Shown in pieces: positions 61,440 to 64,000 of a stretch of DNA of 64,000 nucleotides. Source of the stretch: Undaria pinnatifida. Lineage: Eukaryota > Sar > Phaeophyceae > Laminariales > Alariaceae. The DNA is taken from positions 8,063,632-8,127,631 of the forward strand of contig JABAKD010000028.1 of assembly GCA_012845835.1 (NCBI GenBank), given 5' to 3'. The position numbers and the translations under genes were made by a program. The number at the start of each line of letters is the position of its first letter. The first letter of the stretch is position 1. The notes below the pieces were generated by a model, which saw only the letters and a program-made list of their open reading frames with translations, made no database searches and was not told the origin of the DNA.

Positions 61440-64000
61440 AGCCATCGGTTGTATCTTGACGTCTGGAGAGCGTGATGATTTCCAAAGTTGGCATCATCTC
61501 CAGACGGCAGTTACTAGAGTTTTGGATTTTGCGGTGGTATACTCTTGAGCGTTTGTTTTGCTTGACGTCTGCAGGGCTTGAACGAATAAAACACGGGAAA
61601 GTTGTAAAGAATGCGGTGCAGGAAGAGTAGAGAGGCTGCAAGACGAACAAGGCACGTCCACAAGAACGCGTGTTATACAAGTAGTAGATCGCTCTAATTC
61701 GTCTTTTTGTATTGCGTTTGATGCTGTTGAAGTGTTTCTCATTTTGAAAGTGCTTGGTCTGCACCTCAACCTGATATCGGCTCAAAATCGTTTTTTTGCG
61801 CGACCTATTATGCAAGTAACGTCTGCAGAGCTTCTACGAATAAAACCTTTTGAGCGTGCTTGGTCTGCATGTCAACCTGATATAGGCTCAAAATCGTTTT
61901 TTTGCGCGACCTATTATGCAAATAACATCTGCAGAGCTTGAACGAATAAAACATGGGAAATGTTTTTTCAAATGGCATTTTAAAAGGCATCATTTCCAAA
62001 TTGACATCACTTGCAAACTCCTCTCCCAGGCAACCTGATATAGGCTCAAAATCGTTTTTTTGCCCGACGTATGATGCCAATCTAGCCAGATTGCGACCGC
62101 GTAACTATTTGCGACCTTAGTTAGGCTTTGACCCAACAGGCCAATGCTTTTTGAGCGACCTATTATGCATGTGACTAGCCAAATTGCGTTTGCTTTGCTT
62201 GACGTCCGCAGGGCTCGAACGAATAAAACACGGCAAATTGGTAGTTGTGAAGAGTGCGATGCAAGATTAGAAAGGCTGCAAGACGAACAAGATACGTCCA
62301 CAAGAATGCGTGTTATACCAGTAGTAGATCGATCTAATTCGTCTTTTTGTATTGCGTTTGGTGCTGTTGAAGAAGTGTTTCTCATTTTGAGCGTGCTTGG
62401 TCTGCACGTCAATCTGATATAGGCTCAAAACCGTTTTTTGCGCGACCTATAATGCAAATAACGTCTGCAGAGCTTGAACGAATAAAACAAGGGAAAATGT
62501 TTTTTCAACTGGCATTTTAAATGGTATAATTTCGAAATTGACATCATTTGCATGCGAAAGGTTCCCTACGGCCGGGTATGAACGCGGGGATACAATTTGA
62601 GAAAGTGCAATTCTAGGCGGACACTCTTCACAAACAGATAAAAAATTCCCTACGAGTGGATATTGCCGCGAACGCGTACGCGGGGCAAGAGACATGAGCG
62701 AGAATTGGCGACGATTGGGGATTTGGGATTGCTCCGCAGATGTATATCCGAGAACGGGCCAACGCATGAGCGATGGCGTGCTTTTCATACATGTGTACTA
62801 CATCTACGAAAGGTATCTCCAAGGCTGCCTTCGACAATGTACCCCAGTCCGCGCCCCCCCCCCCTCAAATCACAACCACTCCACCACCCTTCACACCCAC
62901 ATGTGTATCGCTCCCCCACGCCTTCACCCTACCGGTGTCATGTCAGCTCTGTCCCGACACTCTCCTGCTAAACGCCAGAACCCCGACAACCAAGAGTGAC
63001 GCACAGCGGGGGCGTCCAGACGTTCGCACACCGTGGGCAACCCATGTGATAAAATATTACTAGGATTTTAGCTTCTTCGGGGTCACATAAGCGACCAAAA
63101 TATGACTATTTGGAGCGTGCTTGGTCTGCACGTCAACCTGATACAGCCTCGGTCGCCCCGATGGCGTATCAAGTTATCCTCGAGCCTGGTGTAGGTCAGT
63201 TTCGTAAGTTCGAGCCCCCCCGAGTGCATACTCGTATAAATTCGTTGGAACTTTTTCTTGTGCACAAATTGACTTGGGGAAAGCGCGAGAGCTTGACTTA
63301 GCAACACTCGATGAAAAATCGACAAGCAGTGGGATTGCTGAACCCTATGCGCGATAAAAATTCAAGGCAAGAACCGGGGGGGAGAAGGGACGACACCTGT
63401 GACCACGGCTTGTCCAAAAGCTGGAAAGTAGAAGTGTGAGAAAAAAAAAGAAGCTCAAAATCGTTTTTTTGCGCGACCTATTGCGCAAATAACGTCTGCA
63501 GAGCTTGAACGAATAAAACATTTTGAGCTTGCTTGGTCTGCACGTCAACCTGATATCGGCTCAAAATCGTTTTTTTGTGCGACGTATTATGCAAATAACG
63601 TCTGCAGAGCTTGAACGAATAAAACATGGGGAAAAAAAATCTCAAATGGCATTTTAAATGACATCATTTCCAAAGTGACATCATTTGCAAACCCCTCTCC
63701 CAGCAAACCTGATATAGGCTCAAAATCGTTTTTTTGCGCGACGCATGATGCAAATAACTAGCCAAATTGCGGCCGCGCAAATATTTGCTAGCCTGGTTTG
63801 GCTTTGACCTAATAGGCCAATGCTTTTGCGCGACCTAGTATGCAAGTAACTAGCCAAATTGCTTTTGTTTTGCGTGACGTCTGCAGGGCTCGAACGAATA
63901 AAATACGGCAAACTGGGAGTTGTGAAGAATGCCATGCAAGAGATTAGTAAGGCTGAAAGACGAACAAGATAAGTCCACAAGAAAGTGTGTTATACCAGTA
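61440..64000. repeat. Complex satellite-like block
   Basis: Recurring segments: GCTTGGTCTGCACGTCAACC plus GGCTCAAAATCGTTTTTTTG, the word GCGCGACCTATTATGCA, and ACGTCTGCAGAGCTTGAACG with AATAAAACATGGGAAA. Short units (about 100-110 bp) occur near 61745, 61857, 62396, 63450 and 63535. A longer unit (GACGAACAAGATACGTCCAC, TGTTATACCAGTAGTAGATC) occurs near 61540, 62180 and 63870. The block runs off the right edge. Confidence 0.8.
63133..63425 (+). mobile_element. SINE-2 copy, tRNA-related
   Basis: GATGGCGTATCAAGTTATCC at the left and GTAAGTTCGAGCCCCCC as a B-box-like word about 40 bp on, then CGTATAAATTCGTTGGAAC and GACCACGGCTTGTCCAAAAG. Inserted in the satellite-like block; inverted partner at 42757-43035. 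Confidence 0.7.

Noticed and set aside
1-64000. CRISPR arrays, bacterial operons or ribosome binding sites
   Set aside because: Spliced genes, SINEs and LINEs mark this as eukaryotic nuclear DNA; the tandem repeats have no unique spacers of constant length.

Overview
The window looks like nuclear DNA of a complex eukaryote that is poor in genes and rich in repeats. The one clear host gene has twelve short exons, introns of 0.4 to 6.8 kb, and a product that begins with a signal-peptide-like stretch followed by an Ala-Phe site. That suits a photosynthetic stramenopile, possibly a brown alga. This is inference from gene structure; no ribosomal or organelle marker is present to confirm it.

Layout. 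1-1845: a 12-bp satellite in two arms around a short telomere-like tract. 1846-3282: mostly unassigned, with one weak exon candidate. 3283-11410: a decayed minus-strand LTR element with terminal repeats, enclosing a copia-type element (4778-7308) and a large fold-back repeat (8975-9781). 11411-31000: almost entirely short inverted-repeat elements (families A, B and D below), SINE copies, LINE pieces, simple repeats and tandem duplications, with one convincing minus-strand terminal exon at 23873-24156. 30548-31021: a probable small minus-strand membrane protein.

31416-56895 (plus strand) is the main result: twelve exons whose phases all fit and which encode one predicted 664-residue protein. 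Its parts are an N-terminal targeting region, a helical region, two exact 35-residue pentatricopeptide (PPR) units, and a complete EngB/YihA-type GTPase with all of its nucleotide-binding motifs, followed by an acidic Gly-rich tail. Exon 7 carries PPR sequence and the first strand of the GTPase together, so the fusion is not two adjacent genes. The introns hold LINE 3' ends with poly(C) tails, long microsatellites, SINEs and inverted-repeat elements. Three poly(C) tracts lie just upstream of 3' splice sites of this gene.

56896-64000: a tandem duplication beside the gene end, unassigned sequence, one family B element, one family C copy, and a complex satellite-like block (61440-64000) with a tRNA-related SINE inside it.

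If the model is right, the protein would join an RNA-binding helical repeat to a ribosome-assembly GTPase in one polypeptide, probably in the plastid. The rest of the window is mobile or repetitive DNA that has shaped the introns of that gene.
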